Below are positions 10,767 to 22,290 of a stretch of DNA of 64,000 bases, one piece after another. Every line of letters starts with the position of its first letter. Position 1 is the first letter of the stretch. Origin of the DNA: Ustilaginoidea virens (lineage: Eukaryota; Ascomycota; Sordariomycetes; Hypocreales; Clavicipitaceae); NCBI RefSeq assembly GCF_000687475.1, contig NC_057321.1:868001-932000 (forward strand), in the 5' to 3' direction. Under the pieces are notes generated by a model. That model did no database searches. It worked only from the letters and a program-made list of their open reading frames with translations, and was not told the origin of the DNA. Both the position numbers and the translations under genes were made by a program.

Positions 10767-11107
10767 TGTTGATATAAACTCGGGGTACCCAGTTATACGT
10801 AGGGTCGCGCGCGTGGTATCAAGTACCGTGAGGTCACCGGTCAAAGGTATGATTACTTCTTTGATTATGACTGACTAACTAAGAGGAAAGAAAGGAAGCA
10901 AAAGAGGGTAATTACACGATGTGGCCTTTTTGTGCGTGCCGCTGTCACGTGCATCGGCGCAGTCGGGCCGGGCTGCCCGCATGCCCTACCGGGCTCAGGG
11001 GTAAAGGGGCAAAAGGGGCCAAAGTGGCCACATCGTGCGCATCGGGTGTGCGCGGCACATCCGTCGCAATGTGCCCAATTGGGCACCTTGCGACAGCGAT
11101 TCCAATA
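10767..11107 (-). repeat. Copia-II copy B 3' LTR
   Basis: On the plus strand TGTTGATATAAAC...GATTCCAATA. The terminal TGTCGG of the family is TATTGG here. Contains the palindrome GTGCCCAATTGGGCAC and a CpG-rich tract gtcgcgcgcg. Confidence 0.9.
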
Positions 11108-11150
11108 CTGGCAGCTTCTCTTTTTATAGAAGCAAACATCGGAATCGCTA
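11108..11150 (-). other. Copia-II copy B polypurine tract in a stem-loop
   Basis: Minus strand: AGCGATTCCGATG, then GCTTCT-ATAAAAAG-AGAAGC, then the LTR start (TGTCGGAATCGCT in the family). The purine run AAAAAGAGAAG is the likely plus-strand primer. The same layout is found in copies C and D. Confidence 0.65.
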
Positions 11151-11392
11151 GGATGTAAAGCGCACATATAGAAAAGAAAGTGCGGCGCGGTCTCGGCAGG
11201 TTGTGCCGCCGATAACGCTATCGCGCCGCGCGGCCTCATACCGTACAGCCGGTATGTTGAATATCGCAGCCAAAACCAAGGGGCAAAAGGGGCAGCAGTA
11301 AACGCAGTAAAAGCAGCATTGCACACAACATTGAACATAGGAAAATCCACACACTTGCCACCCATAATATCACCAATCATATCTAAATGTAG

Positions 11393-11960
11393 TCAGACAT
11401 TAACTGGCCTCTTCACCCACCCTTCCACACGTATAACAGCCTGATTTCGGTCGACAAAGGTCTTAAGGGCTTTATTAGGCGTTCCCTTAGTCATTGCATC
11501 GGCAAGATTATTATTCCCATTAATCCAACGGATCTCATATATCTCCTGGCGCTCGTATGACTGCCGCAGGGCCATAATATCTATTATGAGCCTCTTTTCC
11601 TTAGTAGTGCCTAGCTTGACAAGGCATTTATACAACAAAAACGAATCCGTACACACAACCGTAAGGATCTTCGGCAATCCTAGCCTACTGGTAATCATAT
11701 TGAGGGTCGTGCCTATCGCATATACGATATCGACCCCTTGTACCATACTATACAGCTCCGAAGCGAGTGCGCTACATATTACACGCTTACTTTTTGTAGA
11801 GCTATAAGTAACGATATTACCGGTCAGCAGGAAGGTATTAGCATTATCCGTAGGATTGTCCTCTTTATTCCCTAGCATAATAATATAGCCAATCTGGGAG
11901 CTTAAATCTTTATTATTAGCAAAGGATCCGTCAATAAATACAAAGAGTTTAGCTATAGCA
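11393..11960 (-). pseudogene. Copia-II copy B RNase H (161-aa open segment)
   Basis: C-terminal RNase H of the Copia-II polyprotein: IDGSFANNK, ASELYSMVQGVD, VVCTDSFLLY, then ALRQSYERQEIYEIRWINGN, NLADAMTKG and the end VEGWVKRPVNV. DGS, SEL and TDS supply the acidic residues. The frame is open for 161 residues up to 11878, and upstream homologous sequence continues to the RT. About 290 bp of GC-rich 3' leader (11108-11392) follow, with a run of inverted GC motifs (gcggcgcggt...ccgcgcggcc). Confidence 0.85.
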
Positions 11961-13150
11961 AGGGCCAGATTGATGTACCGTAAGCCACGATCCTGGTTAT
12001 CGCATTGCCATTAAAGGCGCTTATTCAATCTCGCGATATCCTTAGGGTCAGGTTGCTAGTATTATGCTGCGATAGATAGGTCAAAAGACGCCTCGGGCTG
12101 GCAGACTATAGCTATATAAGCGCCGCGAGCGCGTTATTCGATATAATTACGCTATACTATAGGCGTATTCTTGTCGATGGTCGCGATCTTCTTGCTTTAA
12201 CCTTTCTGGCATAACGTCATTATGCCGTCAGAAGTAGCCGTCAGTATGCATCCGTTAAATATCAGGGGCATAGTTGGTGATAGCTTCGTCTTGGGCTTGG
12301 CGTTGAAGCCTGCCTTAGTAAGCTCCAATTCCTCCCGTTGGAAGAAGGCATCGTCACTCAGGCCGAAGGTATCGTCAGTCTACATACCTACAATGCCGAA
12401 GCATATGGCATTACCAGTATCGTCGGATATTAACAAACAGGGGTCATAGGTTGAAGTAGTCATGCCCAACTTCTCACGATAGTGCCGGAAGTACGTCGCC
12501 CACCAGTAGGTGCCTGCCTTAGCTATTCCGTATAGTGGCTTTACCACTTCCATAATCGTATTATCGGGGTATTGATGCGCTATCTGCTTAGGTAGCTTGG
12601 CGATAATCGATCTATTAAAGGTGGTAGATAACTATACGTAAGCCTATGTGATATCACATATCTAAAGGAATAAGCTATAAGAGCGTTATAGTGATGGGGC
12701 TAATAATATGAGTAACCGTTAACTAGCCTATTGGATTGTGGGGGACTGAGTCAATATTAATTGCTTTTTATTATCACTATAGCCTTATATGACGAGTCGT
12801 GATTTCTTATATAGCGTATCCGTGCCTTTGCCCTTAATCTCTCGTACTATACGTGAGTTAAAGAGACGTTGGGCTCTATATTTACTGATATTAAAGGTAA
12901 TAAATCGGAATACATCGCGGGCTTATAATGCTTCTATTTCTATACGGTTAGACTATTCGAAAGGGGCTCTAGGGGTTATAATCTTCCCTTCCCGGCGTAA
13001 TTAGCTAGTAAGCTATAGGTCGGCTTGCTCTTTTGCGGTTAGGAAAGAGGTATCGATAACGGTATTAGAAGCGATAGTATTAATAAAAGCCTCTTCTTGG
13101 TCCTCATTGATCATAATATTGGATATTACCCTTACTAGTGATAGTGATAG
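11961..13150 (-). pseudogene. Copia-II copy B reverse transcriptase (RIP-degraded)
   Basis: Minus-strand frames match copies C and D: IAKLPKQIAHQYPDNTI, PLYGIAKAGTYWW-type core, YDPCLLISDDTGNAICFGIVGMQ, then the catalytic TDD and LGLSDDAFF. The family uses QTDD where Copia-I has YVDD. This copy has no extra 18-bp repeats before the active site. Several stops break the frame. Confidence 0.75.
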
Positions 13151-13159
13151 TGGCCTGGC

Positions 13160-14410
13160 TTAATCAGAGCCAGTAGCTAGTGACGGATATATTACGGCTG
13201 CAGGTGTCGATAATGTCTCGGCTGCAGGTATTATCGCGGCTGGAGGTACGGCTGCAGCCGGAGCCGGTATCCTGACTTCTAGCCGGCCGGGGCGGGCCGG
13301 GCCTTCGGCATAGACGATATCTTCGGCATCATCGGCAGCGGGATTATCAAAGTCGTGGTTATAAGGCTTGACGACCGTTGACCGGAATTTAACGGGGCTA
13401 TATAGCATCTGCACGATACAGGTCTCACCTTCGAGGCTGATTAGCCGGTACGGCCCGTGCTATCCACCCTTTTCTCTCCATACCCGTACATCTGACTATA
13501 GGGGTAGTCGGTGGATAGGCCGGGTATCTGGGCCGTTCCGTTAGGTGAGGGCATCGCGAACCTGTTGCTTAGCGAGGCATTTCCTAGCTTCGTCAGTAGC
13601 CTTTCGTAGCATTAAGGCGCGTTATGATACTGATAAGCTAGGTGGTAAGTCATCCGTAAGTCGAGGATACGCTCCAAAGACTAATAATATAAGCACTAGA
13701 CTATTAGGTCTAGCCGAGTCATTAACAGCCTTTATAGCAAGCTATAATTTCTATTCCTTTATTATTAGATCGCCTACTTTATCACTAACGATGGTATAGG
13801 CTCTGCGTAATGGGGCGTGATATCTTTCGACTTTGCTAATACTATTGTAGGCTTCTACAGGAATTTCATCTATATTAATAGATAGAAGCCGGGCATTATG
13901 ATGGAATTTAGCGGAGGCGAAATTAGGGCCAATATCGTAAATAATCCAATCCGGTAGGCTAAGGTAGGTATTAATCCAGCATTCCTTAAGGGCATTCCAA
14001 ACATCTTAGGCCTTCTATCTTTATAGATTAAGAAATCTAGCTGCCTGGAAGCTTATCGCGGCATCCATAATGTGTAATACCGGCCGATTATTAATATAAA
14101 GGATATCTACGATTATCTCGTAGTTAAATTAGCAGTCATCCTTTAGAGTGAACTTGAATCAATTGGGTGCCTTTGCGTTCATTTGGCATTGGTAGCATAT
14201 ATAGGTGATGCTTTCGATGATGCTGCGGTTAATATCGTTATAGCCGGCTCTTTACAGTACTTTTGCAAGCCTATCAATAGAAGGATGCCCGAAGCGACGA
14301 TGTAACTAATGGATTTATTGTGACGATAGGTGGAAGGCTGCGGTATCCATAGCATTGAGAGTCCACTATAGATGTCCCTATTTCCTAATAATCGGGACCT
14401 TAATATCCCC
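13160..14410 (-). pseudogene. Copia-II copy B integrase and linker (RIP-degraded)
   Basis: HRRFGHPS zinc-binding start near 14310, core with VDILYI, IIYDIGPNF and KVERYHAPL giving a D, D, E set, and a Pro/Ala-rich linker (PARPGRLEVRIPAPAAA) open for 84 residues at 13160-13414. Stops at expected Gln/Trp codons. Confidence 0.75.
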
Positions 14411-14770
14411 TTAGATAAGTAGGTTATCAAGATTATCAAGCTTTATGCCTATCCTATCTATATCCGTGATAGAATATAAGAAGGGGATGCCGCTATTAAG
14501 AATATAGAAGGGGATATTGCTAAATATCGTCGGAACATTTAGTATGCCGGATGATATGGCGGAGCCTGCGCCGAAGTTCACCGTATGCTGCTTATCAGAT
14601 GTCTCGATAGTTAGGGTCTTCATCAATCTCATTAGGGCCTTTGCTTGACCTAGGCCTGCCGTTGATAGGCCGGAAGCGCCGGTATCCAGTAGGATTCTGC
14701 GGAAGGTGTGGTCGCCGTAGCGTTCCTCTTCTAGAAAGGTAGAATTATAGTTCGGTAGTAGTGAGGGCAT
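14411..14770 (-). pseudogene. Copia-II copy B protease (119-aa open segment)
   Basis: Aspartic protease with the intact site ILLDTGASGLS at about residues 27-37, followed by KALMRLMKTLTIET and VNFGAGSA. Open for 119 residues and closely matched by 57593-57952 and 40336-40685. Polyprotein segment, so the ATG is probably not a real start. Confidence 0.8.
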
Positions 14771-15599
14771 TCGGAAGGGGTCAATCTATAGGAAGGTATA
14801 TCAGTATGATTCATCCTGCAGGGCTTGCAATATTTCGATAGATAATATTGGTGATGGGTCTTCGCTAGGGGCTAGGAAATACTAAGTGGCTATAATTTGC
14901 GGTATAGCAGCCTTCTCTATATCCCATTATGTATCCCCTGCTATTATTACCTCGATATTACCGATAATATCATTAAAGTCAGCCTCTGCTTCTTCTTTGA
15001 GGCCTTAGGGGCCGGGCTCTTCGTATTCCTATAAGAAAATACGGAATTTCTTATTATTAGGGGCAGTGCGGTAGGATCGGTTCTTTATCTATCAGTCCTT
15101 TGATTCTTATTGCTCTTTGGCAGAGTGGTTAGATAATTAACACCCTATTTTATTGCAAACGAAGCATCTTCTTTAATGGGGCCTAGCAGGAAGGGTGCGA
15201 TTCTATTGTTTAAAGCGGCGTTAAGGGGGTCTGTATTATTAGGGGCGTTAATACCGGTTGTGGGATTGACCGTATCTACGATCTATAAATAACGCCATAT
15301 TATCAGCAATATCAATATCTTCAACATCCTAATATTGCTAAGGCTATTGTTGAAGGAAATAATGCTGTTGAGTCATATGGGTAGTCTCGTAGATGGAAAG
15401 TGATCGCTGTAGGTTAGCGGCGAGGCCTTCGAATGTAGGGGCATATCGATATAGCGCCTGGCTACACTTAGGGGTATCCCTTATAGCATTAAGGACTTAT
15501 CGGTGAAGTTCTGTATCAGCTGTAAAGGGGGGAAAAAGACCACAATATAGGCGTTAAAGTTCTTCCAATAGGATATTAAGGCATTCTAGCTTTAATTTG

Positions 15600-17251
15600 T
15601 CGGGGTGCTTTGCGATAGTTAATTGGAGCGTTATTTTATTCTAACGGTGCAAATAGAATTGCTCCATGCTCTCATTTTCGAAATAGCTCTTGACTTTACG
15701 GACTATATCGTCAAAAGTGAGGGTATCACGAATGCATTCGATATTATTAAAGTAATATATCTTAGCATCGCCGATGAGTATGATTTGGAAGGCTCTGGCG
15801 AATGTATTGTCGGGTAATCCTAGTAGGCGGCACTTGCTCTTGAAAGATATGACTTTTAGTATAATAAAGTCATCCATTTTGCCGCTATATCTATCCTCTA
15901 TACGATAGCTGCGTAAGAGGTCAGATATCTTCTTCGATATATCATTAAACCCGTTTCGGGAATGATCTTCTTGGTTAAACCCGGCCTCTGCGTAGGCTAT
16001 TTAGGTATGATCTTGGGGGTATTCCGGAGGGTATTTTGGAACGGCTTATCGGTTGCTTCGCGGTAGGCTGGCGGGGTTTCTTGCGGGGTTATCTTATAAC
16101 CCGGGTCGGTCTGGGTTTACCGGTCCTCCCGTTAAGACGGTCCGTTTATCGGCCTGAGTAGGCCGATATTGGCGGGAAGGGCCAGGTGCTGTACCTATTT
16201 TTGGCATTGTCGGATGAGGCGTTTGGGCCTGCGGGCCGCGATACCGCGATTTGTGATATCTGGTATTAGGGGCGGCATTGGTGGTATTGGCTTGGAGGGT
16301 ATTATCATCGGGGTCCTCTATTGAAGGAAGCACATCATCGGGGCCTATAACCCGAGCTCTGTTGGGTATGCTATAACCTCGAGGGGTATTAGAATAGCCG
16401 CCTCGGCTAGCCCGGCTAGGGGTATAACCTCTAGGGTATAATATTTGATCAGTCGGGCTATAGTCTTCGTCGGCCGTTATATATTGTTATTGATGATGCC
16501 GGGAGCTTTCCCCTGTTTTGAATAGCGGCCTATTGTAAATAGGCGTCTTCCCTTTAGGTTATTAGGACCGGCCCCTTTCTTCTTCGGTAGGGGCAGGGGT
16601 AAGAGGCTTTTTCGATATAGAGGGGGGAATGATGGGTTGTTGTGACTGTGATCGGGCTACTATTGGTATTATGAAGTCCCTTATTGTTGAAGCTCGTGAG
16701 GATCTTCTTGAGGGCCTTACTATAGTAGGTGCTCATAATGAATTCCGTGAGCCTATGCGTGAGCCTGTGACTTCTTGGTCGAAATTGCCGATAGGTACTA
16801 ATGCTTCCCTATGAGGGTTGAGTCGTGACCGGAATATCTTACGGCCTAGCTGACGGTCGATCTCTTCTTGAGGCCATTTAGGGTTCTATTATTGTTAAAG
16901 GCATTCCATCAAGGTAGGTATTATAATGGAGCCTAATGCTCCGACATATACGCCGTGATCCCATAGGTATGTGCGGAATTCGCGTAGGAATGGGGGATTA
17001 ACGCGGTTGAATAGTTGTTTATCCTATTCACTATAGTCTTCGTGGAATAGTTCCCATAGGTCGTCGTCAATGATATAATCCTTCTTATAGGTATAGATTA
17101 AGAAGGCCAGGCGGTTGTGTAATGCCATAGTAGTGGCATTAGGGGTAATTGGCTCTATCGCAGTGGCCTAATTGTCATCGAGTAAGGGGGCAAATCGCTA
17201 TAACCTTTCGGGCAGTGCCGGTTATAATGTTAATGATCGTGATCGTGCCAT
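15600..17251 (-). pseudogene. Copia-II copy B gag
   Basis: The ATG at 17251-17249 (MARSRSL) follows a poly-C tract on the coding strand. Recognisable segments are RFAPLLDDN, ALHNRLAFLIYTY and, at 15641-15877, MDDFIILKVISFKSKCRLLG. Between gag and protease (14771-15600) lies degraded sequence with a zinc-knuckle-like Cys/His run near 15140-15180. The N-terminus differs from copies A and D, so B and C form one subfamily and A and D another. Confidence 0.75.
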
Positions 17252-17685
17252 AGTATTGAGAGAAGGGGGGGGGGGTGTATTGTAAGGAGTATAAGATCGG
17301 CCTTTACCGGTAAAGGTAAAGGAAAGAAAAGAAGGGGTTAGTTAGCAAGATAACCATTCAACGGAATAGGTTATATTGCTTCCTATAGTTAGTAGGGTGA
17401 CCGTTCAACGGAATAGGTCAGCCGCCTCCTAGATACTAAGGGTATCTTTAAAGATCGTAATAGTTAGTATATTTTCTTCCTTTATAATAGATAGAGGTGG
17501 AAGAGGTCTATATCATTCTTCCAATTAGTTGGCAGCGTAACCGTTCAATGGAATGGGTTATCTGCCTTCCTAATTAGCACGATTTGCAATAGAAATTGTC
17601 TCTTCGAGAGTAATCTTGCTAATCTATAATACACCGTTCTTTGCGGGATATAATCCTATGAGTGGTAGTTATCACTACTGATCAG

Positions 17686-18026
17686 TATTGATATAAACTC
17701 GGGGTACCCAGTTATACATAGGGTCGCGCGCGTGGTATTAAGTACCGTGAGGTCACCGGTCAAAGGTATGATTACTTCTTTGATTATGACTGACTAACTA
17801 AGAGGAAAGAAAGGAAGCAAAAGAGGGTAATTACACGATGTAGCCTTTTTGTGCGTGCCGCTGTCACGTGCATCGGCGCAGTCGGGCCGGGCTGCCCGCG
17901 TGCCCTACCGGGCTCAGGGGTAAAGGGGCAAAAGGGGCCAAAGTGGCCACATCGTGCGCATCGGGTATGCGCGGCACATCCGTCGCAATGTGCCCAATTG
18001 GGCACCTTGCGACAGCGATTCCGACA
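17686..18026 (-). repeat. Copia-II copy B 5' LTR
   Basis: 341 bp, ends at GATTCCGACA with duplication ATAAT after it. Same length as its partner with few differences, several of them C-to-T/G-to-A. Confidence 0.9.
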
Positions 18027-18031
18027 ATAAT

Positions 18032-18770
18032 GATTAAAGGAGATAGTATTACTGAGAACCTACGACAGAGAACCCCAATAAAAGCGGTAAATACTACTAC
18101 TAGAGGTATTAATGCCGTTGCCGCTCGCCGACTCCATAGCGGAGATATAGTCGTTACCTTCGCAGAAGCCGTATCCCATTTTACTATAGAAACCACCTAG
18201 ATCCCCTTTGCATTTAGTATAGGAGCTGCACCGAATGTCCGCACCTTTAGCATTATTATTAAAGGATTCCCTATCCGATTCTCTAAGAATATCCCTATTA
18301 AAGATATTAAACTAAATCTAGCCTAAGCTAATAGCCCCGGTATTAGCAGAGTCGCTATAAAGAAACCCCGCAAAAAAGTAATAAAAGCCCCCCTAATTAT
18401 TAGAGTAACTAATATAGAAATAGCAAACCAACTCTATAAGACTAAAGTTATTTACTAAGTAGAAATCTTTAAGGCTAAACCATACGACGAAACTATCCAC
18501 CTAAGATAGTACTACTAATGCTTCAAATTCGGATATATTGCGAATTACTATATAAAGACCCCTCGATGCGGACGGTACAGCGCAGAGAAACACCCTAACG
18601 GAGATAAAGACTGCCCTAGTATTATTAGCAATAAAAGAGAGTACTGCCTTAACTACTAGGGACCCTATCCGGCCTAGTCTCGACTCTACCTTATAGCGAA
18701 TAGGCAATAGGATATCGTAAGACAGGCTTACAGCACCAGACTAATATAGTTCGCAACTACTAGCACCTTA
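18032..18770 (+). pseudogene. LINE ORF1, C-terminal part with zinc-knuckle region
   Basis: Continues the split frame: IKGDSITENLRQRTPIKAVN, then AARRLHSGDIVVTFAEAVSHF, IIIKGFPIRF and, at about 18510-18610, a Cys/His cluster CFKFGY...PRCGRYSAEKHPNGD with several Cys changed to Tyr/Phe as expected from RIP. Tad ORF1 proteins carry two or three CCHC knuckles here. Confidence 0.75.
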
Positions 18771-18779
18771 TCGATACCT

Positions 18780-21700
18780 CCCCCCCCTATCCTAAAGGAT
18801 AGGGGCCGCAGACGCCTCGCTAATAACTCTCTAAGGGAGGACTCCCTAAGAAAATAAATCGGCAGACCACATAAAAAAAGCTCTATCGCCCCCAAGAGGA
18901 CTAATAGTAGTAGTAATATCGCTGCATTCTTCTAACCTAACTTATCTAAGCCTACCGCTACTAACGCACTAAGAGCCCCAACCCCCTAGCCCTAATACTA
19001 ATAATAGAAGTACTATACTAGAATATATAAAAGAAATTACTATTAGCATACCTCGCTTTTAACTACAAATCCAAACTAGATATTATCGCCCTCTAGGAAT
19101 TTATAGCCCTAGATAGACTCCCCCCATACTCCAGCCTCAGTAGATACTAAGTAGCTGCCTACAGCAGACGCGCAGCAATCTATATCTATAAAAGATATAC
19201 TCTTGGCTCTTAGGCAATAGACTTAGGTCCAGACTAGTGCCGCATTATACTCTAAAATACCAATATCTACTCCATTTACTCCTTAATCCCTTCCCCGAAT
19301 TAATCTACCCCCCTCCAGGAATTCGCCCAAACTACCCCTCGCCCCTACAGCATTTTTACTAGTAACTTTAATATCTACTACCCTATATAAGACCGCTCTC
19401 ACAGAACCTCCTTAGGCTATAATACCCTTTTCGAACTTATATTAAAATAGAAGCTAACCCTTATAATACTATAGGGAGAGATAACTAAATAAGCCCTAGG
19501 CAAATATTATAATACTATCGACTATACATAGAGCATAAAAGACCTTAATATAGAGTTTATAGGGGCGGTAGATATTACCGGATCTAACTATATCCCTTAG
19601 GTAATCTAAGTAGAAATAGGACTAAATAAGTTTCGCAAACTACCGCCGATATACTAATAGAAGAAATTTAATAAAATCCTCGCTTAAGCTAAAGCCGAAA
19701 TTAAGATAGCTATCCTATACGCCTCGCACCTACCCTAGTCCCCTATAGAGATCGATGCTTTCGCCTAATAGCTTACGACCTAACTATAGGCCATCGCTAA
19801 TATCGCTATACTTAAAAGAGGAACCAAACCGCTAGGAAGGGCCCTATAGTGGACCCAGGAAGTATAATCGGCTATAATAGCGGCCCGTAAGGCTATAAGG
19901 AATTAGAGAAAAGACTATACTAGCCTTAATTAGTTAATAACATAAAGAGTAGAGACAAACCAAACTAAGGTTATTTAATAGGAAAGGCGCTAGGTATAAA
20001 GAGAAGCCGTTAATAAGGCTATAACGAAAAATATAAACCTATAGTCCCTAGAGAAATAGGCCTAGATATATAGCAGACTCCCCCTAGAATTAAGAGAAAT
20101 CCCTATACTTTTCTAAGGCAAAAGAGCCCAAATATAAAAAGTAAAAACATATTCCTCTAAAGTAAAAATATTAGCAGAAAGATTCTTCCTAATATTAATA
20201 GCCACCCTTAATAATATCCTAGACCCGCGATTCCCCTACCTTACTAACGCAATATTCGCCCCTAAAGACGAATTCTCTAAAGCAGATATCTATAATGCCC
20301 TCCGATATATAGCCAGCTAAAAAGCACTAGGCCCTAATAGTATACCGGTGGGATTCCTTAAAGCCTGCAGAGAACCGGTTCTTAAAGCCCTAATAACACT
20401 CCTTAATGCTATATATAGAACTAATTACTACCCAATATAGTTCTAAGAAGCTAAAGTCGTAGTATTAAGAAAACCCGGTAAAATACCTAAGGAATACTAA
20501 AGAGTAGGAGCCTAGCGCCTAATATCCCTCCTAAACCTCTTTAGTAAAGTCCTTAAAGCTATAGTAGTAAAGAGACTAATAATAATCGCAGAAGAATAGA
20601 AATTACTATTAGATATATAAATAGGCAATAAAGCAAATAGATCAATAGATATAGCGCTATATACCCTAGTAGAAGCAGTTAAGGCCACCTAGCAGTATAA
20701 AGGAATAGCATCGCTATTATAATTAGATATCTCTATAGCATTTGATACTATTAACTATACCAGACTTACGCACCTCCTCCTCTAAAGTAGCGCCCCCTAA
20801 TAGATAGCAGCCTAAGTCTAAGGCTTTACTATATCGCGCTCCGCTAAAATCTTCTTTAAAGGCTAACCTACCTAAAGATTCCTAATTACAGTAAAAGTAC
20901 CCTAAAGCTCCCCGATCTCCCTAATCCTTTTCCTTTTCTATATTATACCCCTATATCGCAGACTCGAAGCAGTAGATAACTTACTAACCCTAGGATTTAC
21001 AGACAATACTAATATAATCGCATACAGCAAAATAACGCAAGATATAGTTATAACCCTCTCGAAAGTATAAAAGATCTACGAAAAATAGTCAGTAGAGGCC
21101 GGACTAAAATTTAACCTAGTAAAGAGCGAGCTAATATACTTTACTAAATAGTACTAACCGGACACTATAATAATACGACTCGGCAATATAACCATCCAGC
21201 CTATATAATACGCCCGATTCCTTAGAGTAGAGATTAACCGCAAACTCAGCTAGACTAATTATAAGGCCTAAATAGTAAAGAAGCTAAAAAGGCAAAAGCT
21301 TACCTTTATCGCTCTAGCGGCCTTTATATAGGGATATTAATTCTATAAAGCCCGACTACTATATATATAGGTTATTAGAACCATAATCGCCTTTAGCGCC
21401 AGAATCTAGCATACTCCTATTAAGCTAGGAGAAGTAATAAAAGGTATTATATATAGTCTGGCCGCTAAATAATCGAAGTGCCTCTATATAGTTATAAAAG
21501 CCTACCGAGTAATACCTAATGCAATTATAGAAACTAAAGCAGTAGTCCCCCCACTCGACCTCTACTTTAACCTAGCCTAATAACGATTCCTTATTAGAAC
21601 CTAAGAAAGCAGTATAGCCGATCTTATCTCTAATGTATATACTATTATCTAGACTCGGCTATAATAAAGACCTACCTATAGATAAAGGCGACCGACTAAA

Positions 21701-22290
21701 AATAGAATACTAAATTATATAGCCCTTAAAGATTCGATTCTACTCTAAGACAATAAACTATCCCCTACTTACTCCCTAGCTTTTAAATAGATAAAGAGAT
21801 GGCAATTAAAGTAATAACTTGCCTAAGTATAATACCCGCTAAAGAACCGCCCTACTGCTGAATATACCCCTAACTTCACCTTTATAAAGAAGATGCTAGA
21901 TCTCTATAAAAACCTTTATAAATATAAGTCCTCCCTCTTTACTTAATTTAAAATAGAAAAAATAGGCCTTAATAAGTTCCTATATAAGATAAAGGTCCTA
22001 TCTATCTACTACTTATATTGCCGATGCAATCCTAATATAGAAAATATCGAATATATAATCCTAAAGTATAATAACTATCTTAGAAACCCTCCCCTCTACA
22101 TCTAAGACCGCCCCATATTAAATAAGTATAGTATCACCTAAGCACTCGAAAATAAAAACTTAGCTAAATAGGTTATTAAATAGGTCTTTAATACCCGCCG
22201 GCTCGAATAATTTACCCTAGCTATTACACTTACTGCCTACGCAGACTTCGGCTCCAATAGCAACCTAATATAATTACACCCTAACCCCAG
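18780..22290 (+). pseudogene. LINE ORF2: endonuclease, reverse transcriptase, RNase H
   Basis: The endonuclease lies at about 19050-19620 (SNFNIYYPI, corresponding to the GDFN motif, and GAVDITGSNYIP, corresponding to the SDH motif). The reverse transcriptase lies at about 20280-21420 (ALGPNSIPVGFLKAC, SLLNLFSKVLKAIV, LDISIAFDTIN, and GFTDNTNIIAY, where the catalytic FADD-like motif reads TDN). RNase H is at about 21880-22260 (LAITLTAYADFGS, RCNPNIENIEYI). Stops throughout are TAG/TAA. Non-functional. Confidence 0.82.

Larger units (their letters stand above)
10767..18026 (-). mobile_element. Copia-II copy B (complete, 7260 bp)
   Basis: Both LTRs are present (341 bp each: 10767-11107 as 3' LTR, 17686-18026 as 5' LTR), flanked by the duplication ATAAT (10762-10766 and 18027-18031). 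Order on the minus strand is LTR, leader, gag, protease, integrase, RT, RNase H, LTR. Stops are frequent in gag and integrase and rarer in RT/RNase H. It splits LINE ORF1. Confidence 0.92.

Noticed and set aside
10865..11380. Repeated ORFs with GLPACPTGLRG / CAAHTRCARCGHF over several loci
   Set aside because: They are translations of the GC-rich Copia-II LTR and recur at every LTR copy in both strands; not genes.
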